This document shows positions 25,665-34,174 of a DNA stretch of 53,017 bases, piece by piece (position 1 is the stretch's first letter; each line of letters opens with the position of its first letter). The stretch is from assembly GCA_022779285.1 (NCBI GenBank), contig JALFST010000042.1:1-53017 (forward strand), read 5' to 3'. Position numbers and translations under genes: made by a program. A model generated the notes under the pieces. It was not told the origin of the DNA, searched no databases, and worked only from the letters and a program-made list of their open reading frames with translations. Source of the stretch: Peptoniphilaceae bacterium. GTDB taxonomy: Bacteria; Bacillota; Clostridia; Tissierellales; Peptoniphilaceae.

Positions 25665-26924
25665 ATGGAATCTCAACGGAATCACGCTTCTTACAGGGAT
25701 TGGAACCGCATGCTGAGAAATCTATGTTTTCATGTCGCGAACGCAACACTGCATGATGTGAAGACGGCGGAGACCGTCTCGGCACTGGCCGTGCAACGTG
25801 GCGAAGAGAACATGTATTTTCTGTCACATCCGGACCGGGATGAGATCAAAGCGTTTTATATTCTTATTGCGCGGCACCTCACTTCGGTTGCTCAGAAAAG
25901 AAACCTGATGCGTGGCGCGGAAGCGGGTTCCGGTTCTGAGCGCCCGGAGCCTCCGCAATTTACAGAGCCTCTGGTAATCGACAGAATGCGAAGCGCTTTT
26001 GCCTATATTTCGATAAGAGACCGCATTGTTTTGCTTTTGAACATTCTCTTTTCATTGCGGGAGGATGAAATTGCAAAAATATTGCATATGAAAGGACGCT
26101 CGGCCGTTATTCGCCGAGAAAGAGCGCTTTCGTATTTGCATCGTGCTTTTATCGGAAATACTATGATGGAAAATGCGGAGACCGCCGGAAACGGCCGGTC
26201 TCGAGAGCATCAGGGAGACCGGACTCAACGGGAATTTGAAGAGCAGCTGGTTCAGATTGCATCCTCATGGATGCGGGAAACGATAAATACATATGAAGCG
26301 CTTGCCAATATGGATCCGCATGTTTTTTCCAACAGCTTGTCCGCAGAAGCCTTATGGGCACAGAATCATATGAAAAATGAGGCGGCGTATTTTTTGAAAA
26401 AGCACCGAAGACATATTTATTTGGGAGCCGGCATTCTTTTTCTTTTGATCATACTCAGCATTGTGCTGACGGGAAAACGAAAAAAAGCCAGGGACAAGGA
26501 GCGAACGGAGTCGATTGCTTTATCCCTGTCCCTGGCATCTCAAAGCGAGGAGTCGATTGTAATCAAAACAGTTTCCGTGAAACGTTCCTTGAGCGCATTT
26601 CTTCCCGGAGAAATCATCTTTGTCGATGAACAGACATCCATGCTGTATGAATCCAAGGAAGGGGAAGCTCCAAGAGGACTTATGGACTTGAGCAAGGCCG
26701 TTCTTGCGCATTACGGAATCGATCACATAGGAAAAATCGGCGATATCATCTATCTGGCATTTCTGGACGGAACGGGAGCCAGCATTTCGGGTTCTCCTCT
26801 GAAGCTGGAAGGAACGGAATATTGGCAGAAAAAGTGGTTTTCCAACCAATCGGACACACCGTTTCAGCCGCGCGTGAATATTGAAGGAGTGCTTTATGAA
26901 TTTGAGCTGTCGGACTTGAGATAA
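25665..26924 (+). CDS. Membrane-anchored ECF-sigma-like protein (unusual architecture)
   Basis: 419 residues, not a family I can name. Residues about 10-85 resemble ECF sigma region 2 (ending [20 protein letters not shown], compare the AWLYRIARN-type helix). Residues about 112-162 resemble region 4: [20 protein letters not shown] followed by a helix-turn-helix-like [21 protein letters not shown] charged juxtamembrane helix, one membrane segment (about 249-270) and a 145-residue extracytoplasmic domain follow. It could be a fused sigma/anti-sigma or a membrane-tethered regulator. It starts 20 bases after the ABC exporter genes (SD AAGGGAGGG) and so is probably their co-transcribed partner. Its end overlaps the convergent IMPDH gene by 31 bases. 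Confidence 0.7.
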   Translation: MESQRNHASYRDWNRMLRNLCFHVANATLHDVKTAETVSALAVQRGEENMYFLSHPDRDEIKAFYILIARHLTSVAQKRNLMRGAEAGSGSERPEPPQFTEPLVIDRMRSAFAYISIRDRIVLLLNILFSLREDEIAKILHMKGRSAVIRRERALSYLHRAFIGNTMMENAETAGNGRSREHQGDRTQREFEEQLVQIASSWMRETINTYEALANMDPHVFSNSLSAEALWAQNHMKNEAAYFLKKHRRHIYLGAGILFLLIILSIVLTGKRKKARDKERTESIALSLSLASQSEESIVIKTVSVKRSLSAFLPGEIIFVDEQTSMLYESKEGEAPRGLMDLSKAVLAHYGIDHIGKIGDIIYLAFLDGTGASISGSPLKLEGTEYWQKKWFSNQSDTPFQPRVNIEGVLYEFELSDLR

Positions 26925-28396
26925 ACGTCGTGAGCGCCGCCCTCGATCAGCGAGGTGGATGACACAAGTGTGAGCGTTGCGTTTCGGTGAAGCTCGGGAA
27001 TTGTGAGAGAACCGCAATTGCACATCGTGGATTTCACCTTATGCAGGGTAGCGCGTACATTGTCTTTGAGTCTGCCTGCGTAAGGAACATAGGAGTCTAC
27101 GCCCTCCTCGAACTGGAGCCTGGATTCTCCGCCGAGGTCGTAACGCTGCCAGTTTCTGGCACGTGCGGAGCCCTCGCCCCAATACTCTTTCATCATGCTT
27201 CCGTTGATATTGACCTTCGCGGTGGGAGATTCGTCGAAACGGGCAAAATATCGTCCGAGCATGCAGAAGTCAGCGCCCATTGCCATCGCAAGCGTAATGT
27301 GGTGATCGTAGACAATACCGCCGTCACTGCAAATGGGAACATAGATCCCGGTTTCTTCAAAATATTCATCTCGTGCGCGAGCAACGTCAATGAGTGCAGA
27401 GGCTTGACCGCGACCGATGCCTTTGGTTTCCCGTGTAATACAGATGGAACCGCCTCCGATGCCGACTTTGACAAAGTCGGCGCCGCAGTCAGCCAGAAAA
27501 CGAAATCCTTTCGCATCCACGACATTTCCTGCGCCGATTTTCACGCTATCACCATATTGCTTCCGCACAAAGCCGATGGTGCGCTTTTGCCACTCTGTAT
27601 AACCCTCACTGGAGTCAATACAGAGGACATCGCAGCCGGCTTCGATCAGAGCAGGCACGCGTTCTGCATAGTCGCGGGTATTGATGCCGGCGCCCACCAA
27701 CAGCCTTTTATGTGTATCCAACAGCTCATACGGATTTTCCTTATGAGAATCGTAATCCTTTCGGAATACAATGGAAGCCAGGTGTTGATCTTTATCGATG
27801 ATGGGCAGAGCATTGAGCTTGGCATCCCATAAAAGATCATTGGCTTCACTCAAGGTCATATCCACATTTCCGACGACAAGATGATCAAAGGGAGTCATAA
27901 AATCCTCAACAACACTGTCCGGAGACATCCTGCTGATGCGGTAATCCCTGCTGGTCACCAATCCGACCAGCTTGCCGTTGGCAGAACCGTCCTCGGTTAC
28001 CGGCATGGTGGAGTGCCCCATTTTTTCTTTTAAGGCCAGCACATCCTTCAAAGTATTCTTAGGGGAAAGATTGGAATCGCTGCGAACAAATCCGGCTTTA
28101 AAATCCTTGACATTGCGAATCATTTTCGCCTGAGATTCAACGGTTTGCGAACCGTAGATAAAAGAAAGACCGCCCTCTTTTGCAAGGGCAACCGCCAGAG
28201 TGTCATTCGATACGGATTGCATAATAGCGGAAACGAGAGGAATATTTAAACGAATCGATGATTCCTCACCCTTTCGAAATCTTACAAGAGGTGTGCTGAG
28301 CTGCACATGTTCCACAGTGCATTCCGCGGAAGAATATCCGGGAATCAGAAGATATTCATTAAATGTACGCGACGGTTCCTCTAAAAAATGTGCCAT
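26894..28396 (-). CDS. guaB: IMP dehydrogenase, Tritrichomonas-type
   Basis: Oxidises IMP to XMP, the first step to GMP. 500 residues with a CBS pair inserted after residue ~100 ([17 protein letters not shown]). The catalytic cysteine is Cys319 in [12 protein letters not shown] and the flap dyad is Arg418-Tyr419 in ARNWQRYD. From memory these are the same numbers as in Tritrichomonas foetus IMPDH, and segments such as [20 protein letters not shown] and [10 protein letters not shown] read much more like that protein than like Bacillus GuaB. The ATG follows GGAGGT. It has its own consensus promoter, divergent from infC. The 3' end overlaps the end of the sigma-like gene. Confidence 0.95.
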   Translation of the reverse strand: MAHFLEEPSRTFNEYLLIPGYSSAECTVEHVQLSTPLVRFRKGEESSIRLNIPLVSAIMQSVSNDTLAVALAKEGGLSFIYGSQTVESQAKMIRNVKDFKAGFVRSDSNLSPKNTLKDVLALKEKMGHSTMPVTEDGSANGKLVGLVTSRDYRISRMSPDSVVEDFMTPFDHLVVGNVDMTLSEANDLLWDAKLNALPIIDKDQHLASIVFRKDYDSHKENPYELLDTHKRLLVGAGINTRDYAERVPALIEAGCDVLCIDSSEGYTEWQKRTIGFVRKQYGDSVKIGAGNVVDAKGFRFLADCGADFVKVGIGGGSICITRETKGIGRGQASALIDVARARDEYFEETGIYVPICSDGGIVYDHHITLAMAMGADFCMLGRYFARFDESPTAKVNINGSMMKEYWGEGSARARNWQRYDLGGESRLQFEEGVDSYVPYAGRLKDNVRATLHKVKSTMCNCGSLTIPELHRNATLTLVSSTSLIEGGAHDVYLKSDSSNS

Positions 28397-28454
28397 AAGA
28401 CCTCCATTCGTTGTTCATGCCTGATTCATGCTTGATTACAAATAAATTTTACCC

Positions 28455-28483
28455 ACTATAGCGAATTCCGTCGAGAGTGTCAA
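28455..28483 (-). promoter_or_regulatory. Promoter of guaB
   Basis: Minus strand: TTGACA (28478-28483), 17-base spacer, TATAGT (28455-28460). Near-consensus, about 60 bases before the guaB start. Its -35 lies 14 bases from the -35 of the divergent infC promoter. Confidence 0.85.
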
Positions 28484-28496
28484 TCCAAAATCTTAT

Positions 28497-28525
28497 TTGA
28501 CATTTCTCTCGTTTTTCAGTATAGT
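28497..28525 (+). promoter_or_regulatory. Promoter of the infC operon
   Basis: TTGACA (28497-28502), 17-base spacer, TATAGT (28520-28525). Near-consensus. It leaves a leader of about 120 bases before infC. Confidence 0.88.
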
Positions 28526-28540
28526 ATCACAGTAATGAAA

Positions 28541-28636
28541 GCAGAGCACCCACTCTCACCGTCTGCATGGGCAGAACGGTATTCGAAAATAGCGTAAGCA
28601 TTTTTTTGTAGTGGGCGTTTTCGTCCGCTTTTTTTT
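28541..28636 (+). promoter_or_regulatory. infC-rpmI-rplT leader with attenuator (L20-leader-like)
   Basis: Three pairings are visible. A hairpin spans 28558-28580. CACCCACT (28547-28554) can pair with AGTGGGCG (28610-28617) with one mismatch. A compact terminator sits at 28611-28636: 7-bp stem GTGGGCG/CGTCCGC, TTTT loop and eight Ts. The long-range pairing and the terminator share bases 28611-28617 and so exclude each other. In Firmicutes, excess L20 shuts the infC operon through such leaders; the position fits, but the exact L20 site is inferred. Confidence 0.75.
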
Positions 28637-28655
28637 GACCAATCGGAGGTGTACC

Positions 28656-29168
28656 ATTAAAGAATTAGCAATCAATGAAGAAATCCGTGCCAAGGAAGTG
28701 CGTCTCATCGACGCTGACGGCAAGCAATTGGGAATTGTCCCGTTGGATGAGGCAAATTCCCGCGCAGAGGAGGTTCATCTCGATCTCGTGATGATATCTC
28801 CGAATGCGGAGCCGCCCGTATGTCGTTTGATGGACTATGGCAAATACCGCTATGAAGCGATTAAGAAGCAGCGTGAACAGCGTAAAAACCAAAAAAGCAC
28901 GGAAACGCGTGAGATTCGTCTTTCTCCGCGAATTGACAGCCACGACTTGGAGACCAAAGCCAAAAAGGCGATTGAAATTCTTCAAGGGGGAGACAAGATC
29001 AAAGCAAGTGTTCGCTTCCGCGGCCGTGAGCTCGGTCACACCGAGTACGGCAAAGAGGTGCTCGATCAGCTTTTAGATCTCATCGCTGATTATGGTCAGG
29101 TTGATAAAAGTCCGAAGATGGAGGGAAGAAGCATGGTTATGTTCCTTTCACCGAAAAGTGGGAATTAA
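28656..29168 (+). CDS. infC: Translation initiation factor IF-3, ATT start codon
   Basis: 170 residues, the normal length for IF-3, which keeps ribosomal subunits apart and proofreads the start codon. Typical text: [20 protein letters not shown] at the N-terminus, [15 protein letters not shown], and [15 protein letters not shown] in the C-terminal domain. The start is ATT at 28656, five bases after GGAGGT (28645-28650). No ATG is available in frame nearby, and a GTG at 28611 lies inside the terminator stem. Rare AUU starts let IF-3 repress its own translation, as known in E. coli. Confidence 0.93.
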   Translation: MKELAINEEIRAKEVRLIDADGKQLGIVPLDEANSRAEEVHLDLVMISPNAEPPVCRLMDYGKYRYEAIKKQREQRKNQKSTETREIRLSPRIDSHDLETKAKKAIEILQGGDKIKASVRFRGRELGHTEYGKEVLDQLLDLIADYGQVDKSPKMEGRSMVMFLSPKSGN

Positions 29169-29179
29169 GGGAGAGAATT

Positions 29180-29383
29180 ATGGCAAACAAAATTAAATTT
29201 AAGACCCATCGTGCATCGGCTAAGCGCTTTAAAAGAACGGGAAGCGGTCAGCTGAAGCGTTACCAGGGCGGTAAAAGCCACATGACGGGACATTATGCAC
29301 AGAAGCGCATTCGTTCCTTGAGAAAATCACGTCTGGTCAGTGCATCGGATATGAAGCGCATCGACAAGATGCTGCCGCGCTAA
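29180..29383 (+). CDS. rpmI: 50S ribosomal protein L35
   Basis: 67 residues, highly basic, with the L35 text [18 protein letters not shown] at the N-terminus and [12 protein letters not shown] at the end. It lies 11 bases after infC with a GGGAGAG binding site, in the universal infC-rpmI-rplT order. Confidence 0.98.
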   Translation: MANKIKFKTHRASAKRFKRTGSGQLKRYQGGKSHMTGHYAQKRIRSLRKSRLVSASDMKRIDKMLPR

Positions 29384-29394
29384 GGAGGTAAGAG

Positions 29395-29742
29395 ATGGCA
29401 AGAGTGAAGGGTGGCGTTAACGCCAAGAAGAATCATAAAAATATTTTGCGTAAAGCAAAGGGATATTACGGCAGCAAATCCACGCTGTTTCGTACGGCAA
29501 AACAGGCGGTAATCAAGTCACTGCAGTATTCATATATCGGACGCAAGCAGCGCAAAAGACAGTTCCGTCAGCTTTGGATCGCTCGCATCAATGCCGCTTG
29601 TCGCGCAAACGGAACGAATTACTCCCGTTTTATGAGCGGGCTTCGCAAGAATAACATTACGATCAACAGAAAGATGCTCTCCGAGATGGCAATTCACCAG
29701 CCGGAGGACTTCAAAAATCTGATCGAGATTGCGGGAAAGTAA
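29395..29742 (+). CDS. rplT: 50S ribosomal protein L20
   Basis: 115 residues, matching L20: ARVKGGVNAKKNHKNILRKA, then YGSKSTLFRTAKQAV and RQLWIARINAACRANG. L20 binds 23S rRNA early in assembly and is the usual repressor of this operon through the leader. AAGGAGGT precedes the ATG. A terminator follows. Confidence 0.98.
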   Translation: MARVKGGVNAKKNHKNILRKAKGYYGSKSTLFRTAKQAVIKSLQYSYIGRKQRKRQFRQLWIARINAACRANGTNYSRFMSGLRKNNITINRKMLSEMAIHQPEDFKNLIEIAGK

Positions 29743-29749
29743 CGCAATG

Positions 29750-29782
29750 GGCACTCAAGTCTCGGCTTGTGTGCCTTTTTTT
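29750..29782 (+). terminator. Terminator after rplT
   Basis: Ten-bp stem with one mismatch (29750-29759 with 29766-29775), six-base loop, then seven Ts. It lies just before the TrmH-family gene; some read-through must feed the downstream genes unless an internal promoter exists. Confidence 0.85.
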
Positions 29783-29797
29783 CTAAAGTGAGGATGT

Positions 29798-30661
29798 ATG
29801 ATCAGCTCATCGGAAAACTCTCGTTTTCGTCGTTGGAAAAAATTGAAGACGACGCGAGGTCGAAAAAAAGAAAATGCATATCTTGTGGAGAGCAGAAAGC
29901 TGGTTTCCGATCTTTTAGAATCCGGTGCCGAAGTCGAGGCCATTTTGCTTTTAGAAGGAAGAGCGGATGCTTTTCTGGAAATGGAGAGAAATTACAGGCG
30001 ATTTCTTCTGCAGCCTTCGGAATCGCACGATGCGAGGCAAGCATGGGAGCGCCGAAGTCCGGAGAAAATTTTTTTGCCGGAGAAGCTTTTTATGGAATTG
30101 AGCTCCATGGAAGCGCCGGACGGCATTTTGGCCGTGGTGCGAGGACGGCCGGGAATTCGTGTCGAGAGCCTTCGGAAAAGCAATGGGACCAAGGAGAACC
30201 CGGTTCATGAGAAAAACGGAAATTATCTGCTTTTGGATCACATTCAGGATCCCGGAAATTTAGGGGCGATCCTGCGAAGCGCGGAGGCTTTCGGTTATCG
30301 ACAGATACTCTTGCTGGAATGCGCTGATACATCGAATCCCAAGACATTGCGAGCCTCGATGGGATCGGCGTTTCGCCTGACCTACTATGAAATGCATTCA
30401 AACGAGCTTTTGCCATGGAAATCGAACCGCCCTTTCCTCTGGATCGGAGCAGATATGACCGGAGAGTCCATTTCAAGCTTTTCGTGGCCGCCGCAGCATG
30501 TCTTGATTATAGGAAATGAAGGAAGAGGCATTTCTCCTGAGCTTCGCAAGTACATCGACAGATATCTCATGATTCCTATGGAGGGCAAGGCGGAATCGCT
30601 CAATGCCGCCGTTTCGGCTTCCATTTTAATGGCATTTCAACATCTTTCAAGTCAAGGATGA
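29798..30661 (+). CDS. TrmH/SpoU-family RNA 2'-O-methyltransferase
   Basis: 287 residues. The N-terminal part (NSRFRRWKKLKTTRGRKKEN, then YLVESRKLV) is a substrate-binding region of the YsgA/RlmB type. The C-terminal SPOUT domain has LLLDHIQDPGNLGAILRSAE, LIIGNEGRGIS and IPMEGKAESLNAAVSASIL, the three motifs of the SAM-binding knot. The target is probably 23S rRNA, since these proteins often lie next to rplT-pheS, but the exact nucleotide cannot be told. It is followed by pheS after 21 bases. Confidence 0.9.
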   Translation: MISSSENSRFRRWKKLKTTRGRKKENAYLVESRKLVSDLLESGAEVEAILLLEGRADAFLEMERNYRRFLLQPSESHDARQAWERRSPEKIFLPEKLFMELSSMEAPDGILAVVRGRPGIRVESLRKSNGTKENPVHEKNGNYLLLDHIQDPGNLGAILRSAEAFGYRQILLLECADTSNPKTLRASMGSAFRLTYYEMHSNELLPWKSNRPFLWIGADMTGESISSFSWPPQHVLIIGNEGRGISPELRKYIDRYLMIPMEGKAESLNAAVSASILMAFQHLSSQG

Positions 30662-30682
30662 TCAACAGAGAAAGGAAGAAAA

Positions 30683-31720
30683 ATGATTGCGCAGTTAAAT
30701 GAGCTTTTTGAAGAAGCGCAAAAAAGGATTGAAAAGGCAGCATCGAACGAGGAGCTTGATGCACTTCGTGTAGAGTATTTAGGAAAAAAAGGTCGTGTGA
30801 CTGAGATCTTGAAGAATCTTAAATCGCTCGCTCCGGAAATGAAAAAAGAGGTCGGACAAAAAGCAAATGCTGTAAAACAGGCGCTTCATGATGCAATTCA
30901 CACAAGACAGGATGCGATCATCAATGAATCCCCTGTGATTCAGGGCACTCTTGATTTGACAAGACCGGGCATGCCTGTAGAACGCGGGGCCCTCCATCCG
31001 ATTACGCAAATGATGTATGACCTCAATGATGCGTTCCGCTCCTTAGGCTTTGAAATTTTTTCCGAGGATGATATTACAAGTGAAAAATATGCTTTTGACA
31101 ATCTGAATTTTCCTCCGAATCATCCTGCGAGAGAAACGATGGATACGTATTGGCTGGCAGGAACGGAAGAAAAGCACGGAGCAGAGCGGCTGGCACTGCG
31201 TCCGCATTTGACGGGAGCTTCGGTTCGTTATCTTCAAAGGCACGGGGCACCGGCTCGTTTTGTTTATCCGGGAAGGGTTTATCGAAATGAAACCACGGAT
31301 GCGAAGCATGAGCGAACTTTTACACAATATGAGGCGCTGATCGTGGATAAGGATTTTTCCTTTGCTTCCGGGCAGCTTCTGATCGATACGATTTTAGAGA
31401 AGGTTTTTGGTCATCCTGTACGCACAAGAATGCGTGCGGGCTTTTTCCCGTTTGTCGAACCGGGCTTTGAAATCGACATGGAATGTCAGGTTTGCCATGG
31501 CAGGGGATGCCGTACCTGCCAGCAGGTGGGCTGGCTGGAGGTGATGCCCGGCGGATCGCCGCATCCGAATGTACTGCGCGCTGCAGGTCTGGATCCTTCC
31601 ATATGGTCCGGCTTTTATATCAATATCGGTCTTGACCGCTTAGTCATGATGCGATATGCGGTCGAGGATGTCCGCTTGTTCTATAGTCAAGATTTGCGTT
31701 TTCTGAAGCAATTCCGATAG
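30683..31720 (+). CDS. pheS: Phenylalanine-tRNA ligase alpha subunit
   Basis: 345 residues, the catalytic class II subunit. Motif 2 lies around YPGRVYRNETTDAKHERTF and motif 3 around GLDRLVMMRYAVEDVRLF. The N-terminal coiled coil that grips tRNA covers about residues 1-90. A cysteine cluster MECQVCHGRGCRTC near residue 265 is common in Firmicute PheS. No T-box leader precedes it; expression depends on the upstream genes. GAAAGGAAG precedes the ATG. Confidence 0.97.
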   Translation: MIAQLNELFEEAQKRIEKAASNEELDALRVEYLGKKGRVTEILKNLKSLAPEMKKEVGQKANAVKQALHDAIHTRQDAIINESPVIQGTLDLTRPGMPVERGALHPITQMMYDLNDAFRSLGFEIFSEDDITSEKYAFDNLNFPPNHPARETMDTYWLAGTEEKHGAERLALRPHLTGASVRYLQRHGAPARFVYPGRVYRNETTDAKHERTFTQYEALIVDKDFSFASGQLLIDTILEKVFGHPVRTRMRAGFFPFVEPGFEIDMECQVCHGRGCRTCQQVGWLEVMPGGSPHPNVLRAAGLDPSIWSGFYINIGLDRLVMMRYAVEDVRLFYSQDLRFLKQFR

Positions 31721-31729
31721 GAGGCAGCC

Positions 31730-34174
31730 ATGAAATTATCGTTGAACTGGTTAAAAAAATATGTGGATCTGCCGGAATCACTTACCATGCAGAAGCTCAG
31801 CTATGATCTTACAATGCGCACGGTTGAGGTGGAGGATACCGTAGATCTCTCTCAAAAATACAATCACATCGTTGCCGGAAAAATCCTGTCGGTTCAGCCA
31901 CATCCTGCCGCAGATCGTCTGCGCGTCTGCCAAGTGGATGTGGGCATGGATGCACCGGTACAGATTGTCTGCGGCGGCGTCAATCTGGAAGAGGGGCATT
32001 GGGTTGTATGTACGCTTCCCGGCTCGTATGCGATATGGCATGGAGAAGGAGAGCCTGTTCTGATTGAAGAAGCGGAGCTTCGAGGAGTTTCTTCCTATGG
32101 AATGATCGCAGGCGCTGCGGAGGTCGGCCTGACTTCGCTCTTTCCCGTCCACGAGGATCATGAGATCATCGATCTGACCACCATGCTTTCGGAAGGAGAG
32201 ATCGATCTATATGCAGGCATGCCTATTGCAGATGCTTTGGGACTGAATGACATTCTGATCGAGATTGAAAATAAATCCATTACGAATCGTCCGGATCTTT
32301 GGGGGCATTACGGGATCGCAAGAGAGCTTGCAGCCATTTATCACGTGCCGCTGAAGAAGTTTGTAACCGTGGACTTGCCGAGCGTTGATCACTATCCGGT
32401 AACAATTGAAGACGCTGCCCGCTGCAGACGCTTTCTTGCTGCCAAATTTACAGGGGTGGATGCACGCAAATCTCCGCTTTGGCTGCAAGTCGCATTGATG
32501 AAGGTGGATGTGCGTCCGATCAATGCGTTGGTCGACATTACCAATTATGTAATGATGACGACAGGAAATCCGACGCACGCCTATGATGCGGATCATCTCA
32601 AAGGGGGGATTGTTGTTCGTCACGCAAGGGATGGCGAGAAGCTGATGTTATTGGATGCATCGGAGCTCACTCTTTCTAAGGACGATCTTGTCATTGCAGA
32701 CGAGGAAAAGGCGATCGGCTTAGCAGGCATTATGGGAGGTGCTCACGATTCCATTCTGGATCAAACCTCGGAGATTGTTTTTGAAGCGGCCAATTTTGAA
32801 GCGGCCGGTGTTCGCAAATCCTCACAAAAATATGCCGTTCGGACGGAAGCCTCGACGCGCTTTGAAAAGGAGCTGGATACTGAGCGTGCAGCCATGGCTC
32901 TTGCACAGATGTATGATCTTTTGAAGCGGATTTTTCCGGAGACGGAGCTTGTTGCGTTGGAAGATGCCTATCCCGTGCAGACAATTGCGCGCGTTATCGA
33001 CGTTTCCCTGGCGTGGCTCAACCGCCGTCTGGGAAAGAAGGTGAAGGCTCAGGAGGTGATCGAGCTTCTCCATCCCCTGGGCTTTGAGATTGCGGCGAAT
33101 CTCGTAGAAGAGGATACGCTTCTGCATATTTCCGTACCGATTTGGCGTTCGACAGGTGATGTTTCCATGCAGGATGATATTCTCGAAGAAGTGGCCCGCA
33201 TGATCGGCTATGAAAATTTCTCGCTCAATCCGCCCGAGGTGGCATTGACAGGCGCAGTGCATCAGCCGAAAGAGGATCTGGATCGGAGAATCCGTGAATA
33301 TCTCGCTTTCAGCTGCGGCTTTCAGGAAATTTTCTCCTATCCGTGGATGAAGGATGAATATATCGACGCTTCCGGAATGAGCGCAGATGAGGCACTTCGA
33401 TTGGGACAGCCGCCGGCGCCGAATCAGGAAAAATTGCGCATGAGCAATGTTCCGAACATGCTGGAAGCCATCGTGAAGAACCTGAGATATTTTGAGGAAT
33501 TCTCCATCTTCGAAGCTGCTGAGGTTTATCAACGGGGCGAGATGGCACCCTCCGATCCTGAAGAAAAGTTGCCGATCCAGCATCACGAATTGGTCGGGGC
33601 GATTGTCGGAAATGATCCGCGCATTCTGTTTTATAAGCTCAAGGGGGTGTTGGAAAATGCGGGAAGGGCCTGCCAGATGCCGGCGTTTGCCTTTTCACAG
33701 CAGAATGCGCCGGAATGGGCGGATCCGCAGGCGTGGCTTAATATGATTGCGGATGGCCAAACGGTAGGCGCTATGGGATTATTGTCCAATCGTGCAAGGC
33801 ATGCAGCCGGAATCCGTTATCAGCATGCAGCGATTTTTGTGATGAACACCGATCTTCTGCGTCCCTATGATTCGCGCACGAACCATTATGAGCCGCTGCC
33901 GCTTTATCCGCATGTTCTTCAGGATCTTTCGGTTTTGGTCAAGGAGGAGCTGAGCTGGAGGGAGATCGAAAATGCCGTCAGTTCCCTGGCGGCAAACCTT
34001 ATGTTTGTAGATGAATATCGAGGAAAACAAATTCCTGAGGGCTTTAAATCCCTGACTCTTCGTGTGGAGCTGGCTTCTCAGGCAGGAACGCTCACGCAGA
34101 ATCAGATTCAGGAAAAGATGCAGGAGATCCTTGCAGCCCTGAAAAAAATCGGGGCGAACGTGCGTGAAATGTAA
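31730..34174 (+). CDS. pheT: Phenylalanine-tRNA ligase beta subunit
   Basis: 814 residues in the full-length domain order: an OB-fold tRNA-binding domain (IVAGKILSVQPHPAADRLRV), the B3/B4 editing domain (RPINALVDITNYVMMTTGNP), a B5 domain (DVSMQDDILEEVARMIGYEN), a catalytic-like domain and the C-terminal FDX-ACB anticodon-binding domain (YPHVLQDLSVLVKEE). Its binding site is TAGGAGGC. The stop codon overlaps the next gene's ATG by one base (TAATG). Confidence 0.97.
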   Translation: MKLSLNWLKKYVDLPESLTMQKLSYDLTMRTVEVEDTVDLSQKYNHIVAGKILSVQPHPAADRLRVCQVDVGMDAPVQIVCGGVNLEEGHWVVCTLPGSYAIWHGEGEPVLIEEAELRGVSSYGMIAGAAEVGLTSLFPVHEDHEIIDLTTMLSEGEIDLYAGMPIADALGLNDILIEIENKSITNRPDLWGHYGIARELAAIYHVPLKKFVTVDLPSVDHYPVTIEDAARCRRFLAAKFTGVDARKSPLWLQVALMKVDVRPINALVDITNYVMMTTGNPTHAYDADHLKGGIVVRHARDGEKLMLLDASELTLSKDDLVIADEEKAIGLAGIMGGAHDSILDQTSEIVFEAANFEAAGVRKSSQKYAVRTEASTRFEKELDTERAAMALAQMYDLLKRIFPETELVALEDAYPVQTIARVIDVSLAWLNRRLGKKVKAQEVIELLHPLGFEIAANLVEEDTLLHISVPIWRSTGDVSMQDDILEEVARMIGYENFSLNPPEVALTGAVHQPKEDLDRRIREYLAFSCGFQEIFSYPWMKDEYIDASGMSADEALRLGQPPAPNQEKLRMSNVPNMLEAIVKNLRYFEEFSIFEAAEVYQRGEMAPSDPEEKLPIQHHELVGAIVGNDPRILFYKLKGVLENAGRACQMPAFAFSQQNAPEWADPQAWLNMIADGQTVGAMGLLSNRARHAAGIRYQHAAIFVMNTDLLRPYDSRTNHYEPLPLYPHVLQDLSVLVKEELSWREIENAVSSLAANLMFVDEYRGKQIPEGFKSLTLRVELASQAGTLTQNQIQEKMQEILAALKKIGANVREM

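Noticed and set aside
28611-28655. GTG at 28611 as infC start
   Set aside because: It lies inside the terminator stem, adds 15 non-family residues including a poly-T-encoded stretch, and has no SD sequence; ATT 28656 has an ideal one.
30662-30682. T-box leader for pheS
   Set aside because: Only 21 bases separate pheS from the upstream gene and no T-box sequence is seen.
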